A stretch of 64,000 nucleotides of DNA. Source: Lonepinella koalarum (GTDB lineage: Bacteria; Pseudomonadota; Gammaproteobacteria; Enterobacterales; Pasteurellaceae). Made by a program: the position numbers and the translations under genes. The notes below the pieces were generated by a model. It was given only the letters and a program-made list of their open reading frames with translations. It had not been told where the DNA came from and searched no databases. Position 1 is the first letter of the stretch, and every line of letters begins with the position of its first letter. The DNA is taken from the NCBI RefSeq assembly GCF_004565475.1, contig NZ_SRHX01000001.1, positions 186,001 to 250,000 of the forward strand, read 5' to 3'. Of this stretch, positions 1 through 8,419 are shown one piece after another.

Positions 1-538
1 GAGCAATCAGCCAAGTAATTGCGGTCAGCTTTTCCAGCCAGTCATTATCCATTCTGACTTCTTCTATCCCTTTGATTTTCATCAGATTATTATGCAAATC
101 CTGACGTTTTTCGGAACCTTGAAATTCAGCCGTTGGGTGAATCATCACTACCGCAGGTAATGGATTATCGTCCAAAATATCCAATTCTTCATTAAACCCT
201 GACCACGCTTTAAACTCTTTTAAGCTTTCCTGACGTGACATATAATTAAGGCTTTGCACGCCATTTTGTTCACGGATTTTTTCCACCACCTTATTGGCAT
301 CATCAGCATTCAGGTTTTTATGTAAATAGACGGTTAATTCTGTTTCAGGATAGAATTTAGTGGTGGCTAAGTGGGTGTTTTTCCAAAGTAAAAAACTCAC
401 CGTAGGAATAGTTAATGACACAGCTATCACCAAAATCGTCAATAATGTGCCGTATTTTCTCAAGCAGAGATCCGCCCACACATTGCGTAAAACATAATTC
501 ATTTGCACCCAAAACGGAGCTTTTTGTATTGAACTCAT
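1..538 (-). CDS. ftsX: Cell-division ABC permease FtsX (3' part outside window)
   Basis: FtsX is the membrane subunit of the FtsEX complex, which couples ATP hydrolysis by FtsE to activation of septal murein hydrolases. Reading leftward from ATG at 536-538 gives 179 codons that run off the window edge. The visible part is a short cytoplasmic N-terminus (SSIQKAPFWVQMNYVLRN), one membrane segment (about residues 30-50, LLTILVIAVSLTIPTVSFLL), then the periplasmic domain. AAAGGAAA lies just upstream of the ATG. The gap to ftsE is 79 bp, whereas these genes often overlap in relatives, but the order ftsY-ftsE-ftsX is the usual one. Identity rests on context and topology. Confidence 0.93.
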   Translation of the reverse strand, partial: MSSIQKAPFWVQMNYVLRNVWADLCLRKYGTLLTILVIAVSLTIPTVSFLLWKNTHLATTKFYPETELTVYLHKNLNADDANKVVEKIREQNGVQSLNYMSRQESLKEFKAWSGFNEELDILDDNPLPAVVMIHPTAEFQGSEKRQDLHNNLMKIKGIEEVRMDNDWLEKLTAITWLIA

Positions 539-617
539 AAAATTTCCTTTTTTACTCTGAGGCATTGCCCCCGTTGCTATGCAACGTTGAAATTGCTACG
601 GAATTTTTCACCGAACT

Positions 618-1271
618 TTAACGCAAATAACCTTGTTCTAATACAAGGCAAGGTTTTGGTTTTTGTTGAATTAAGCCAATATTATGGGTCGCAATTAACA
701 CCGTCATACCCATGCGATTAAATTCTTCAAATAAGCTAAAAATATCAAAAGAAAGCGCGTTGTCGAGATTACCTGTTGGCTCATCAGCTAATAATAATTG
801 CGGTTTATGTATCACTGCGCGGGCAATATCCACACGCTGTTGTTCACCACCTGACAAATGTAATGGCTGATGAGCTGCACGATTATAAAGTCCTACTACG
901 TCTAACATGGCTAACGCTCGTTCTCGGGCAGTTTTGGGGTGCATGCCTGCAATAATTAATGGTAAAGCTACATTATCCACAATAGAACGATCGGGCAAAA
1001 GACGATAATCTTGATGCACCATACCAATTTGACGGCGTAAAAATGGCAATTCATAGGCAGACAGGCGAGTGATGTCGTGTCCATTAAACCAAATTTGTCC
1101 ACCGTTAGCTCGTTCCATTCCCATAATAAGTTTTAACAAGGTACTTTTACCAGCCCCTGAATGCCCGGTTAAATAGGTCATACTACCTACAGGTAAATGA
1201 AAGTTAAGCCCTTGCAAAGCAGGTTGTTTACTGCCTAAATAGGCTTTGCTGACATTTTGAAAATGTATCAT
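618..1271 (-). CDS. ftsE: Cell-division ATP-binding protein FtsE
   Basis: FtsE is the cytoplasmic ATPase partner of FtsX in the divisome. The 217-residue length is normal for the family. Visible motifs: Walker A GHSGAGKST (about residues 36-44), signature LSGGEQQR (138-145), Walker B plus D-loop LLLADEPTGNLD (158-169), and the switch His in ATHN near the C-terminus. It lies between ftsY (46 bp upstream) and ftsX, all on the minus strand, so they are probably co-transcribed. Alternative ABC families (LolD, MacB) are similar in sequence, but the neighbours settle the call. Confidence 0.97.
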   Translation of the reverse strand: MIHFQNVSKAYLGSKQPALQGLNFHLPVGSMTYLTGHSGAGKSTLLKLIMGMERANGGQIWFNGHDITRLSAYELPFLRRQIGMVHQDYRLLPDRSIVDNVALPLIIAGMHPKTARERALAMLDVVGLYNRAAHQPLHLSGGEQQRVDIARAVIHKPQLLLADEPTGNLDNALSFDIFSLFEEFNRMGMTVLIATHNIGLIQQKPKPCLVLEQGYLR

Positions 1272-1317
1272 TTTTTATCCTTTCCGATTAATCTTCTTGT
1301 ACCTATTTGATGGGTAA

Positions 1318-2727
1318 CTATTCTTCATGGCTAAATAACGCATCAATAAATTCATTGGCATTAAACGTCCGTAAATCTTCAATTTTTTCACCGACACCAA
1401 TATAGCGAATCGGCAAATTAAATTGATCGGCAATAGCAAAAATTACGCCACCTTTGGCAGTACCATCTAATTTGGTTAAGCAAATGCCGGTCAATCCCAC
1501 AGCTTCATTAAACAATTTTGCCTGACTAATGGCATTCTGACCGGTGCCAGCATCAAGTGTCAGCATAATTTCATGTGGTGCGGTTTCGTCATATTTTTTC
1601 ATCACTCGCACGATTTTTTTCAACTCGTCCATCAAATTATTTTTATTTTGCAACCGTCCAGCGGTGTCTGCAATCAGAATATCAATATTTTTCGCTGCCG
1701 CTGATTGCATGGCATCAAAAATCACTGATGCTGAATCAGACCCCGTGCTTTGAGCCACCACAGGAATATGATTACGTTCGCCCCACACTTGTAACTGTTC
1801 GACAGCTGCGGCACGGAATGTATCACCTGCGGCTAACATCACCGATTTGCCTTGTTGTTGGAACTGACGAGCGAGTTTACCAATGGTCGTGGTTTTTCCC
1901 ACTCCGTTTACCCCCACCATTAAAATCACATAAGGTTTTTTGGCTTCGTCAATGTGCAAAGGTTGCGCCACAGGATTAAGAATCTCCGCCATTTCTTGTT
2001 TTAATTGTTGATAGAGTAAATCTGCATTTTTTAACTGTTGACGAGAGGCGTGTAATTCTAAATTTTTAATAATTTTACTGGTAGTCGGTACGCCAATATC
2101 AGCGATTAATAGCTGTTCTTCTAGTTCTTCAAACAGTTCATCGTCAATTTTCTTTCCTAAAAAGAAAGCGCGAAAACCTGATCCTATATTTTGTTTGGTT
2201 TTGACTAAACCCTTAATTAAACGGCTAAAAAATCCGCCTTCAGTGGGTTTTTCTTGGGTAATAGATAGTTCGGCAATAGCTGGTTCAACAAATTTTTCTT
2301 TTGTCGTTTCTTGTTTGAGAATTTCATCATTCACTATTTCAGAAACAGGTTCAATTTCCACCGCAGTTTTTTTGACATCTTCCTTTTGAACAGAAATTTC
2401 TGCTACAATCTGCTCGGTTTTCACTGGTTCAAGTACGGTTTCATTTTGTTCAGAAATCAACGTTGTTTCTGATTGAACAAAGTTTTCCACCACATCAAGC
2501 ATATCTTCGCTTAGGGTGTCACTAACTTGTTCAATGCTTTGATCAATTTTTTCGTTCACGGCTTCAATTTTTTCTTCAATAATATCAACGATATTTTCAG
2601 ATTTGTTGCCACTTGTTTGCTCAATAATTTCTACAGTTTCTTGTTGTTGTTCATCAGCATTTTCCTGCTGTTTTTTACCTAAACCCAACCATGACCAAAA
2701 ACCGCCTTTTTTTTTCTCATCTGTCAT
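1318..2727 (-). CDS. ftsY: Signal recognition particle receptor FtsY
   Basis: FtsY is the SRP receptor GTPase that delivers ribosome-nascent chain complexes to the membrane. A long acidic Glu/Gln-rich N-terminal A domain (about residues 1-165) precedes the N domain and the G domain, with GVNGVGKTT (about 272-280), DTAGR and TKLDG. The reading frame extends four codons upstream to a TTG, but I take ATG at 2725-2727 because GAGAGA sits about 5-10 nt before it and the product then begins MTDEKKKGGFWSWLGLG, as in relatives. It is divergent from rsmD, with a 68-bp shared promoter region. Length (469) is normal for FtsY with a long acidic domain. Confidence 0.97.
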   Translation of the reverse strand: MTDEKKKGGFWSWLGLGKKQQENADEQQQETVEIIEQTSGNKSENIVDIIEEKIEAVNEKIDQSIEQVSDTLSEDMLDVVENFVQSETTLISEQNETVLEPVKTEQIVAEISVQKEDVKKTAVEIEPVSEIVNDEILKQETTKEKFVEPAIAELSITQEKPTEGGFFSRLIKGLVKTKQNIGSGFRAFFLGKKIDDELFEELEEQLLIADIGVPTTSKIIKNLELHASRQQLKNADLLYQQLKQEMAEILNPVAQPLHIDEAKKPYVILMVGVNGVGKTTTIGKLARQFQQQGKSVMLAAGDTFRAAAVEQLQVWGERNHIPVVAQSTGSDSASVIFDAMQSAAAKNIDILIADTAGRLQNKNNLMDELKKIVRVMKKYDETAPHEIMLTLDAGTGQNAISQAKLFNEAVGLTGICLTKLDGTAKGGVIFAIADQFNLPIRYIGVGEKIEDLRTFNANEFIDALFSHEE

Positions 2728-2795
2728 AAATTCTCTCAATATCTGTTAAAATGCTAGGAAATTCGCATAGTTTATCATTTTTTATCTATATCTGT

Positions 2796-3392
2796 ATGAA
2801 AAAATATACAAAACCTACCTCTCAACAAACAAAAGGCGAAGTTCGCATTATTGCCGGTCGTTGGCGAGGGCGAAAATTGCCAGTATTAAATTCACAAGGC
2901 TTACGCCCCACAGGGGATCGAGTGAAAGAAACGCTGTTTAATTGGTTAATGCCTTATATTGAGGATAGTTGTTGTTTAGATTGTTTTGCTGGCAGTGGTT
3001 CACTTGGTTTTGAAAGTCTATCAAGGGGAGCAAAACAGGTAACATTTGTGGAATTAGATAAAACTGTAATTAATCAATTAAAACAGAATTTAATTAGTTT
3101 AAAATGTGATGAAAAACAAGCAGATGTAATTAATCAAAATAGCCTTGAATGGTTAAAAAAAGCGCAAAAAACACCGCGCTTTGATGTGATTTTTCTTGAT
3201 CCACCGTTTCATTTTGGGTTGGTTGAACAAACCATAGCATTATTAGCACAAAATAATTGGCTAGAACAAGACGCACTAATCTATATAGAAACAGAAAAAG
3301 ATAAACCGTTAAATATTCCTGAAAATTGGGTTTTATTGAAACAAAAAATCACCGGTCAGGTTTGTTATCGTTTATATCAAAAAATGAATTAA
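2796..3392 (+). CDS. rsmD: 16S rRNA (guanine966-N2)-methyltransferase RsmD
   Basis: RsmD methylates N2 of G966 in 16S rRNA using S-adenosylmethionine. The start chosen is ATG 2796 (MKKYTKPTSQQTKGEVRIIAGRWRGRKLPV), which matches the usual RsmD N-terminus; an upstream in-frame ATG at 2751 would add 15 atypical residues and lie in the ftsY promoter region. Motifs: RPTGDRVKETLFNWL, the SAM-binding loop LDCFAGSGSLGFESLSRGA, and the catalytic DPPF (in FLDPPFHFGL). 198 residues is the normal size. The divergent arrangement with ftsY is conserved in many gamma-proteobacteria. Confidence 0.97.
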   Translation: MKKYTKPTSQQTKGEVRIIAGRWRGRKLPVLNSQGLRPTGDRVKETLFNWLMPYIEDSCCLDCFAGSGSLGFESLSRGAKQVTFVELDKTVINQLKQNLISLKCDEKQADVINQNSLEWLKKAQKTPRFDVIFLDPPFHFGLVEQTIALLAQNNWLEQDALIYIETEKDKPLNIPENWVLLKQKITGQVCYRLYQKMN

Positions 3393-3409
3393 AAATAAAA
3401 GGAATACTT

Positions 3410-4198
3410 ATGTTATACCAAGCCGTATTCAGCGATATTGATGGCACATTATTAAATAGCCAACATCAAATTACCCCACGCACCGAACAGGCAATTAAAG
3501 CCATTGTCAAACAAGGCATTCCGTTTATTCCGGTTTCTGCCCGACCACCTTATGCGATTACGCCTTACACTGAGCAATTACAAACTCAGCAAGGGATGAT
3601 TTGTTATAGTGGCGCATTAATTTTAGATAAAAATTTAACCGCACTTTATAGTGTGCTTATTGAGCAAAATGATCTTACTTTGCTTAATCAAATTTTAGCG
3701 GATTACGCCGATTTATCTATTAATCATTATGCTGGGTTAAACTGGTTTAGCAACGATTTAAGTAATCTTTGGACGTTACAAGAAAGCCAAATCACCGGCT
3801 TACAGGCTCAAATTGTGCCAACAGATTTAACAGACGTGCATAAAATTTTAGTGATGGGTAATGCCACTAATATTCAACAATTAGAACAAAAACTCAAACA
3901 AAATCTACCGCACTTGAGTATTCACCGCTCTAAACCTGAATACCTTGAAATTATGAATAAAGCTGCCACCAAAGCCAAAGCTATTCAATTTATGGAAAAA
4001 TTATTGAACATCAATGCCGAGCAAGTGATTGCTTTTGGCGATAATTTTAATGATTTGGATATGTTGCAATATGCAGGCTTAAGTGTCGCAATGGATAATG
4101 CACCTGATGAAATTAAACAAGTGGCAAAACGGGTAACAGCCAGCAACAATGAAGATGGTATTGCGTTGGTGTTGGAAAGGGAGTTTTTACTCATTTAA
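3410..4198 (+). CDS. Cof-type HAD-superfamily sugar phosphatase
   Basis: This is a cytosolic phosphatase of the HAD IIB (Cof/YidA) class, which dephosphorylates sugar phosphates and related small molecules; the exact substrate cannot be read from sequence. Visible: nucleophile motif DIDGTLL (residues 9-15), the C2B cap in the middle, a conserved Lys (about 190-200), and motif IV GDNFNDLDML near the C-terminus. ATG 3410 is preferred over the upstream in-frame start because GGAAT lies 5 nt before it and the alternative would run through the end of rsmD. 262 residues fits YidA-like proteins. It follows rsmD by 17 bp and may be co-transcribed. Confidence 0.9.
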   Translation: MLYQAVFSDIDGTLLNSQHQITPRTEQAIKAIVKQGIPFIPVSARPPYAITPYTEQLQTQQGMICYSGALILDKNLTALYSVLIEQNDLTLLNQILADYADLSINHYAGLNWFSNDLSNLWTLQESQITGLQAQIVPTDLTDVHKILVMGNATNIQQLEQKLKQNLPHLSIHRSKPEYLEIMNKAATKAKAIQFMEKLLNINAEQVIAFGDNFNDLDMLQYAGLSVAMDNAPDEIKQVAKRVTASNNEDGIALVLEREFLLI

Positions 4199-4280
4199 GT
4201 GTTGATTTACATAGGATTTTAATTCAGTAATTTCCAATTTCGTTTTATCGGATAATACGTTGTTATCTCGTTATATTTTA
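4187..4280 (-). pseudogene. Decayed 3' end of a relative of the 17065-17439 membrane protein gene
   Basis: Read on the minus strand this stretch gives RDNNVLSDKTKLEITELKSYVNQHLNE and a stop at 4187-4189. It aligns with the C-terminus of the protein at 17065-17439 (RDNKVLSDKAKLEIAALREYVTKYLEK). Just upstream the frame contains TAA where the intact gene has a Leu codon, and no further similarity is seen, so this is a truncated remnant. It overlaps the last codons of the HAD phosphatase gene. It marks the left junction of the siderophore uptake locus. Confidence 0.75.
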
Positions 4281-4302
4281 ATTTAGCAGAGATTTTTTCC
4301 TT

Positions 4303-4336
4303 AAAACATCAAATTTTGTCGCAAAAATGCTAGTCA
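4303..4336 (+). promoter_or_regulatory. Operator-like 34-bp sequence, copy 1 (upstream of siderophore MFS gene)
   Basis: This sequence, starting AAAACATCAAATTTTGTC and ending TAGTCA, matches 29 of 34 positions of the one at 6582-6615, same strand, no gaps. Copy 1 lies about 57 bp before the ATG of the MFS gene. Copy 2 lies between the AraC regulator and the ABC genes. AraC-family regulators of siderophore loci (YbtA, PchR) bind repeats of this size, so it is the likely binding site of the regulator at 5610-6569. That assignment is inference. Confidence 0.65.
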
Positions 4337-4393
4337 TTTGCTCGTCTTATTTCAATAATGCTTGGGTTATCAAACAACAGGATAATCTGCATT

Positions 4394-5626
4394 ATGTCCA
4401 ATCATCATTTTACAGTATTAAGCGTCAAACAAGTTTTACTGGCGATTGTGGGTATTTATACGACACAAACTATTATTACTTCACTTACCACACAAGCCTT
4501 GCCAACGTTATGGCGTGATGCAGGGGTATCGTTACAATTTATTGGGTTGACGGCTTTATTGTGGATTCCTTGGGGATTGCGTTTTCTGTGGTCACCGTTG
4601 ATGGAACGTTGGCGGTTACCTGAAAACCAGCTGATACGACGATCTCGTGGTTTGATTCTGACAGGACAATGGTTGATTGTTAGCTTATTTTTGTTGATAA
4701 GTTTATTAGTCTGGTGGGGAATATTGGAATTATCGCAAAGTGCGGTGGTTTTTTTGACGATTTTACTGTTTACCGCTTTGGTAGCGGCGACAACAGATAT
4801 TGCTAGTGATGGCTTTACTGTTGAGCAACTTGCTGAGCAGCAACGTGGTTGGGGTAATACGGCACAAGTAGGCAGTAGTTATCTTGGTGCGATGTTAGGT
4901 AGTGGCGGTTTTTTATTGATTTGTGTGCATTGGGATTTGGCGACGGCGTTTTTATTGTTGGCATTGATTATTTTATTGTTGAGTGTACCGATGTTTTTGT
5001 TGCGAGAACCGCCACGTTCATCTACGGCTATTCTAACTCATCGCCCTAGTCTGAAATATGCTTGGTCTCGTGCGACAATACGGATAAGTTTGGTATTGAT
5101 GTTATTATCAAGCGTAGGCATTCGTTTGACCTTGGGTATGTTTGGTCCTTTTTTGATTGATAAAGGGGCGAGTTTGTCTGATGTGGGTTGGTTGTTTGGT
5201 TCACTAAATATAACAGTCGGTTTTATGGGTGCAATATTGGGTGGAATATTGGTGCAGACAAAACCATCTTGGCAAGCGGTGATCATTGCCTTAGCGATTG
5301 AATTGGTTGTGCTGTTTGCTTTAACTTTATTGGCTGATTCGGTGTCTTTAAGCATTTTAATGTTTTTAATTAGCTTGATGTTTGCTGTGTTTAGCGTGCT
5401 TTGGGTAGCGTTATATTCGGTGTTGATGAGTGTGGCTTCACCTTTGCAATCAGGTGTGGATTTTACTTTGTTTCAAAGTGCCGATGCATTATTAGCCGTG
5501 TTAGCAGGCTTGTTGGCAGGTAGTTTGGCTCAATATTTGGGTTACACCGCTTGTTTTGGTTTAGCAGCGGTTTCGGTAGTTGTGGCAATTGGGGCAATTA
5601 TTTATCAAACTAAACGAGTTGCTTAG
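4394..5626 (+). CDS. RhtX/FptX-like MFS siderophore transporter (YbtX-like)
   Basis: This is a 12-helix major facilitator protein, 410 residues from ATG 4394 (MSNHHFTVLSVKQVLLAIVG). Family-typical landmarks are TLWRDAGVSLQFIGL, the loop LRFLWSPLMERWRLP, and ATTDIASDGFTVEQL in the first half. Proteins of this family (RhtX, FptX, YbtX) move ferric siderophores across the inner membrane or sit in such loci. The neighbours (AraC regulator, YbtP/Q-like ABC pair, TonB receptor) support an iron-siderophore role. A likely regulator site lies at 4303-4336. The gene overlaps the convergent AraC gene by 17 bp. The protein at 55762-56976 is a paralogue. The substrate is unknown. Confidence 0.8.
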   Translation: MSNHHFTVLSVKQVLLAIVGIYTTQTIITSLTTQALPTLWRDAGVSLQFIGLTALLWIPWGLRFLWSPLMERWRLPENQLIRRSRGLILTGQWLIVSLFLLISLLVWWGILELSQSAVVFLTILLFTALVAATTDIASDGFTVEQLAEQQRGWGNTAQVGSSYLGAMLGSGGFLLICVHWDLATAFLLLALIILLLSVPMFLLREPPRSSTAILTHRPSLKYAWSRATIRISLVLMLLSSVGIRLTLGMFGPFLIDKGASLSDVGWLFGSLNITVGFMGAILGGILVQTKPSWQAVIIALAIELVVLFALTLLADSVSLSILMFLISLMFAVFSVLWVALYSVLMSVASPLQSGVDFTLFQSADALLAVLAGLLAGSLAQYLGYTACFGLAAVSVVVAIGAIIYQTKRVA

Positions 5627-6569
5627 GCGATACGCCAATATGTTCACGAAATACACGGCTAAAATGACTTAAATGGGAAAAACCAACCATTGTGGCAGTA
5701 TCGGTTACCGATACGCCTTGTTGTAGCAAGATGACGGCGGCCTGAATGCGTGTGTGGATTAAAAAGGCATAAACCGATTTGCCATACAAGGCTTTAAAGC
5801 CTGTTTGTAAGCGTTTTTCATTTAAACCAACCCTTGCCGCTAAATCGGCAACACACCAATCTTGAGCGTATTCTTTCTCTAATAAATAACGGGCTTGCAT
5901 CAGACGTTTACGATCGCAGGGAACAGGTAAGCTAATTGTTTGTTGGCAAATATTTTCTTGTAAAAACAAGGCGATCAATTCCAAAATCTTGGCTCGACAA
6001 TATAAATTTCCAATCACTTGATGTGGTGCTGTTTGCTGAAAAGATGTCAATAATTCGCTAATTCTACTTTGTAACGATAGGGAAATGGGGACGCAAGTCA
6101 TCAAGGCATCAAGATGTTGTTGCTCGCCTGAATGACCGAAAATAGTGTGACTTTGCTGGCGTAATAGGCTCATCTCTACCCCGATTAAGCTCTCAATCGC
6201 AGATTTAGGAATATGGATATTTAACATACGAAAATCATGGTTTTGCTGGCTAACAAATTCATTCCAACCTTGGGTATGTTGATTACTGAGCATGAACACT
6301 GCTGAGCCAGCGTTTACATGGTAAGTTCCCCCATCATGAAATCCTGTTCGCATTTCGCCTGCTAATAAAAAACATAAATTCAAGGCTGCTTCACCTTCAG
6401 ATTGAAATAACCACGGATGGCGAGATGAAGCATTGACGCTATGCAAAGTAAGATCGCGACAAGGGGAATAAATGTTTAAGCTCTGCTGCCAATCTTGTGG
6501 AATAGCTTGCAAAATGTGTTCAGGCAGCTTGGTTGGCTGTAACAGCAATGGTTTATTAAGATGGTGCAT
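5610..6569 (-). CDS. AraC-family regulator of the siderophore uptake locus (YbtA/PchR-like)
   Basis: This 319-residue regulator has an N-terminal sensor domain (about 1-200) and a C-terminal double helix-turn-helix (about 220-319), with DWCVADLAARVGLNEKRLQTGFKALYGKSVYAFLIHTR and the signature VTDTATMVGFSHLSHFSRVFREHIGVSPKQ. AraC activators of this type sense the ferric siderophore and switch on uptake genes. It is divergent from the ABC genes; the 34-bp operator-like copy at 6582-6615 begins 13 bp upstream of its start, so it probably controls both itself and the ABC operon. AGGAAAAAATT precedes the ATG. The siderophore-specific role is inferred from context. Confidence 0.85.
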   Translation of the reverse strand: MHHLNKPLLLQPTKLPEHILQAIPQDWQQSLNIYSPCRDLTLHSVNASSRHPWLFQSEGEAALNLCFLLAGEMRTGFHDGGTYHVNAGSAVFMLSNQHTQGWNEFVSQQNHDFRMLNIHIPKSAIESLIGVEMSLLRQQSHTIFGHSGEQQHLDALMTCVPISLSLQSRISELLTSFQQTAPHQVIGNLYCRAKILELIALFLQENICQQTISLPVPCDRKRLMQARYLLEKEYAQDWCVADLAARVGLNEKRLQTGFKALYGKSVYAFLIHTRIQAAVILLQQGVSVTDTATMVGFSHLSHFSRVFREHIGVSPKQLV

Positions 6570-6581
6570 AATTTTTTCCTG

Positions 6582-6615
6582 AAAACATCAAGTTTTGTCT
6601 GAAAACTGTTAGTCA
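6582..6615 (+). promoter_or_regulatory. Operator-like 34-bp sequence, copy 2 (araC / ABC intergenic)
   Basis: This is the second copy of the sequence at 4303-4336: AAAACATCAAGTTTTGTC, then AAAA and TG, ending TTAGTCA. The two copies differ at 5 of 34 positions. It lies in the 104-bp gap between the divergent AraC regulator and the YbtP-like gene, where a shared operator is expected. Binding by the AraC protein is inferred. Confidence 0.65.
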
Positions 6616-6673
6616 GCGTTTGTATTTCTCGCCACAATTCGCTTTATCTTAACACAAATAATTCGCATTTGAT

Positions 6674-8419
6674 ATGGTGAGTGCCATGTGGTCAATTCTT
6701 AACCCTGTGAAAAAACAAATTTACTTGGCTATTTTTTTAGCGGGTTTGGCTGTGTTCGCCAATTTATTGGTATTAGCAAGTTTGGCGTGGTCTGTGCAAG
6801 CCTTGTTATCTCACCCTGAGCAAATGCCTTATGCCTTGTTAAGTATTGCCTTATTAAGCACAGTGTGTGCTTATGTTTTACGGATAACGGCGTTTAACCA
6901 ATCCCATTACGCTTCTTTTCGTTTAGAAAACCACTTACGCAAGCAATTAGCCGAACACTTGGCAAAAGTGCCGTTAGGTTATGTGGAAAACATGGGTTCT
7001 GGCAGTCTAGCAAAAATTTTAATGCAAGATGTCAAAGCCTTGCATATTTTTGTGGCAGACAGCACCCCACTGTATGCACGAGCCTATGTTTCTCCTGTTT
7101 TAACCTTTATGTTGTTGTGGTGGCTGGATTGGCGACTTAGTTTGGCAACCGTAGCAGTGTTATGTTTGGGCTTGTGGTTGGTGTTTAATGCTTTTTCAAG
7201 CAGTCAAGCCTTGATGCAACAATACAATCAAGCGAGTGAAAATGTATCCAAAGCAGTGGTGGAATATGTGCAAGCCATGCCTGTGGTGCGTTCATTTAGT
7301 ACAGCGGAAAAATCTTTTGAACGTTATCAACATGCTTTAAACCGCTATAAACAAGTGGTGTTGCATTGGTATCGGCGTACGGGAATTTTGGCAAGACTGG
7401 CACAACTGATAGTGAGCCCTTTACCCACCTTAACCACTTTATTGTGGCTAGGTGTTTGGCTGCTTAATCAAGAAAGTTTAAACTTGCATCATTATCTGAT
7501 GGTGTTGTTAATTAGTGCAGGAATGACGGAATCTTTGCTTCCTTTATCGTCGTTAAAACATTTAATCGGTAAAACCGAGATGAGTGTAAAACGTATTCAA
7601 GAAGTGCTAGCTGAACCTATATTGCCAATGACAACACAACCAAAATATCCACAAGACAATAGCGTGGTATTTGATCAGGTGGATTTTCGCTATCAGCAAC
7701 ACAGCCCTTTGGTTTTACAGCAAGTGAGTTTTACTTTAAAACCTAATGGTATTACGGCGATTGTTGGTGCATCGGGAGCGGGTAAAAGTACTGTTGCCAA
7801 ATTAATTCCCCGTTTTTGGGACGTAACATCAGGTTCAATTCGCATTGGTGGTGTTGATGTACGTCATCTGAGCCAAGAAACCTTAATGCAGCAAGTGGCA
7901 TTTGTGTTGCAAGATAATTTTCTCTTTTCAGGCAGCATTGCCGACAATATTCGCTTAGGTATGCCGAATGTGTCTGAACAAGAGATTATGCAGGCAGCCA
8001 AAGCCGCTCAAGCCCACTCATTTATTATGCAACTACCGCAAGCTTATGCGACGCCAGTGGGTGAACGTGGGGCGTTTTTATCAGGTGGACAACGCCAACG
8101 CATTACTATCGCTCGTGCTATTTTGCAAAATAAGCCCATTTTAATTTTAGATGAAGCCACGGCGTTTACCGATCCCAATAATGAAATCGCCTTGGCACAA
8201 GCCTTGTCCGCGTTAATTAAAGGCAAAACGGTGTTAATGATTGCTCATCGTTTAAACAGTATTTGTACGGCGGATCAGATTTTAGTGTTTGAAAAAGGCT
8301 ACCTGAAAGAACAAGGGCAGCATCAAGATTTACTGGCGCAACATGGTATTTATGCCCATTTATGGCAGCAACAACAGCAAGTGGAAAATTGGCTTATTAC
8401 GGGGGAAAATCATGGATAA
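6674..8419 (+). CDS. Siderophore ABC transporter permease/ATPase (YbtP-like)
   Basis: This is an exporter-fold half-transporter, 581 residues: six-helix membrane domain (about 1-310) and nucleotide-binding domain (about 330-570). Motifs: Walker A GASGAGKST, Q-loop VLQDNFLFSG, signature FLSGGQRQR, Walker B ILILDEATAF, switch His AHRL. The D-loop has DEATAFTDP rather than SALD, as in YbtP/IrtA-type proteins. Such pairs (YbtP-YbtQ) unusually import ferric siderophore despite the exporter fold. ATG 6686, preceded by GGTGAG, is an alternative start. The stop overlaps the ATG of the next gene by 8 bp, indicating translational coupling. It carries an exact AGGCTACCTGAA at 8296-8307. Confidence 0.85.
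   Translation: MVSAMWSILNPVKKQIYLAIFLAGLAVFANLLVLASLAWSVQALLSHPEQMPYALLSIALLSTVCAYVLRITAFNQSHYASFRLENHLRKQLAEHLAKVPLGYVENMGSGSLAKILMQDVKALHIFVADSTPLYARAYVSPVLTFMLLWWLDWRLSLATVAVLCLGLWLVFNAFSSSQALMQQYNQASENVSKAVVEYVQAMPVVRSFSTAEKSFERYQHALNRYKQVVLHWYRRTGILARLAQLIVSPLPTLTTLLWLGVWLLNQESLNLHHYLMVLLISAGMTESLLPLSSLKHLIGKTEMSVKRIQEVLAEPILPMTTQPKYPQDNSVVFDQVDFRYQQHSPLVLQQVSFTLKPNGITAIVGASGAGKSTVAKLIPRFWDVTSGSIRIGGVDVRHLSQETLMQQVAFVLQDNFLFSGSIADNIRLGMPNVSEQEIMQAAKAAQAHSFIMQLPQAYATPVGERGAFLSGGQRQRITIARAILQNKPILILDEATAFTDPNNEIALAQALSALIKGKTVLMIAHRLNSICTADQILVFEKGYLKEQGQHQDLLAQHGIYAHLWQQQQQVENWLITGENHG

Noticed and set aside
4380..4397. GATAATCTGCATTATG near the MFS start as a Fur box
   Set aside because: The half-sites have the wrong spacing for a Fur 19-mer and overlap the start codon; match to consensus is poor. 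A site before 6674 was also only about 9 of 19.
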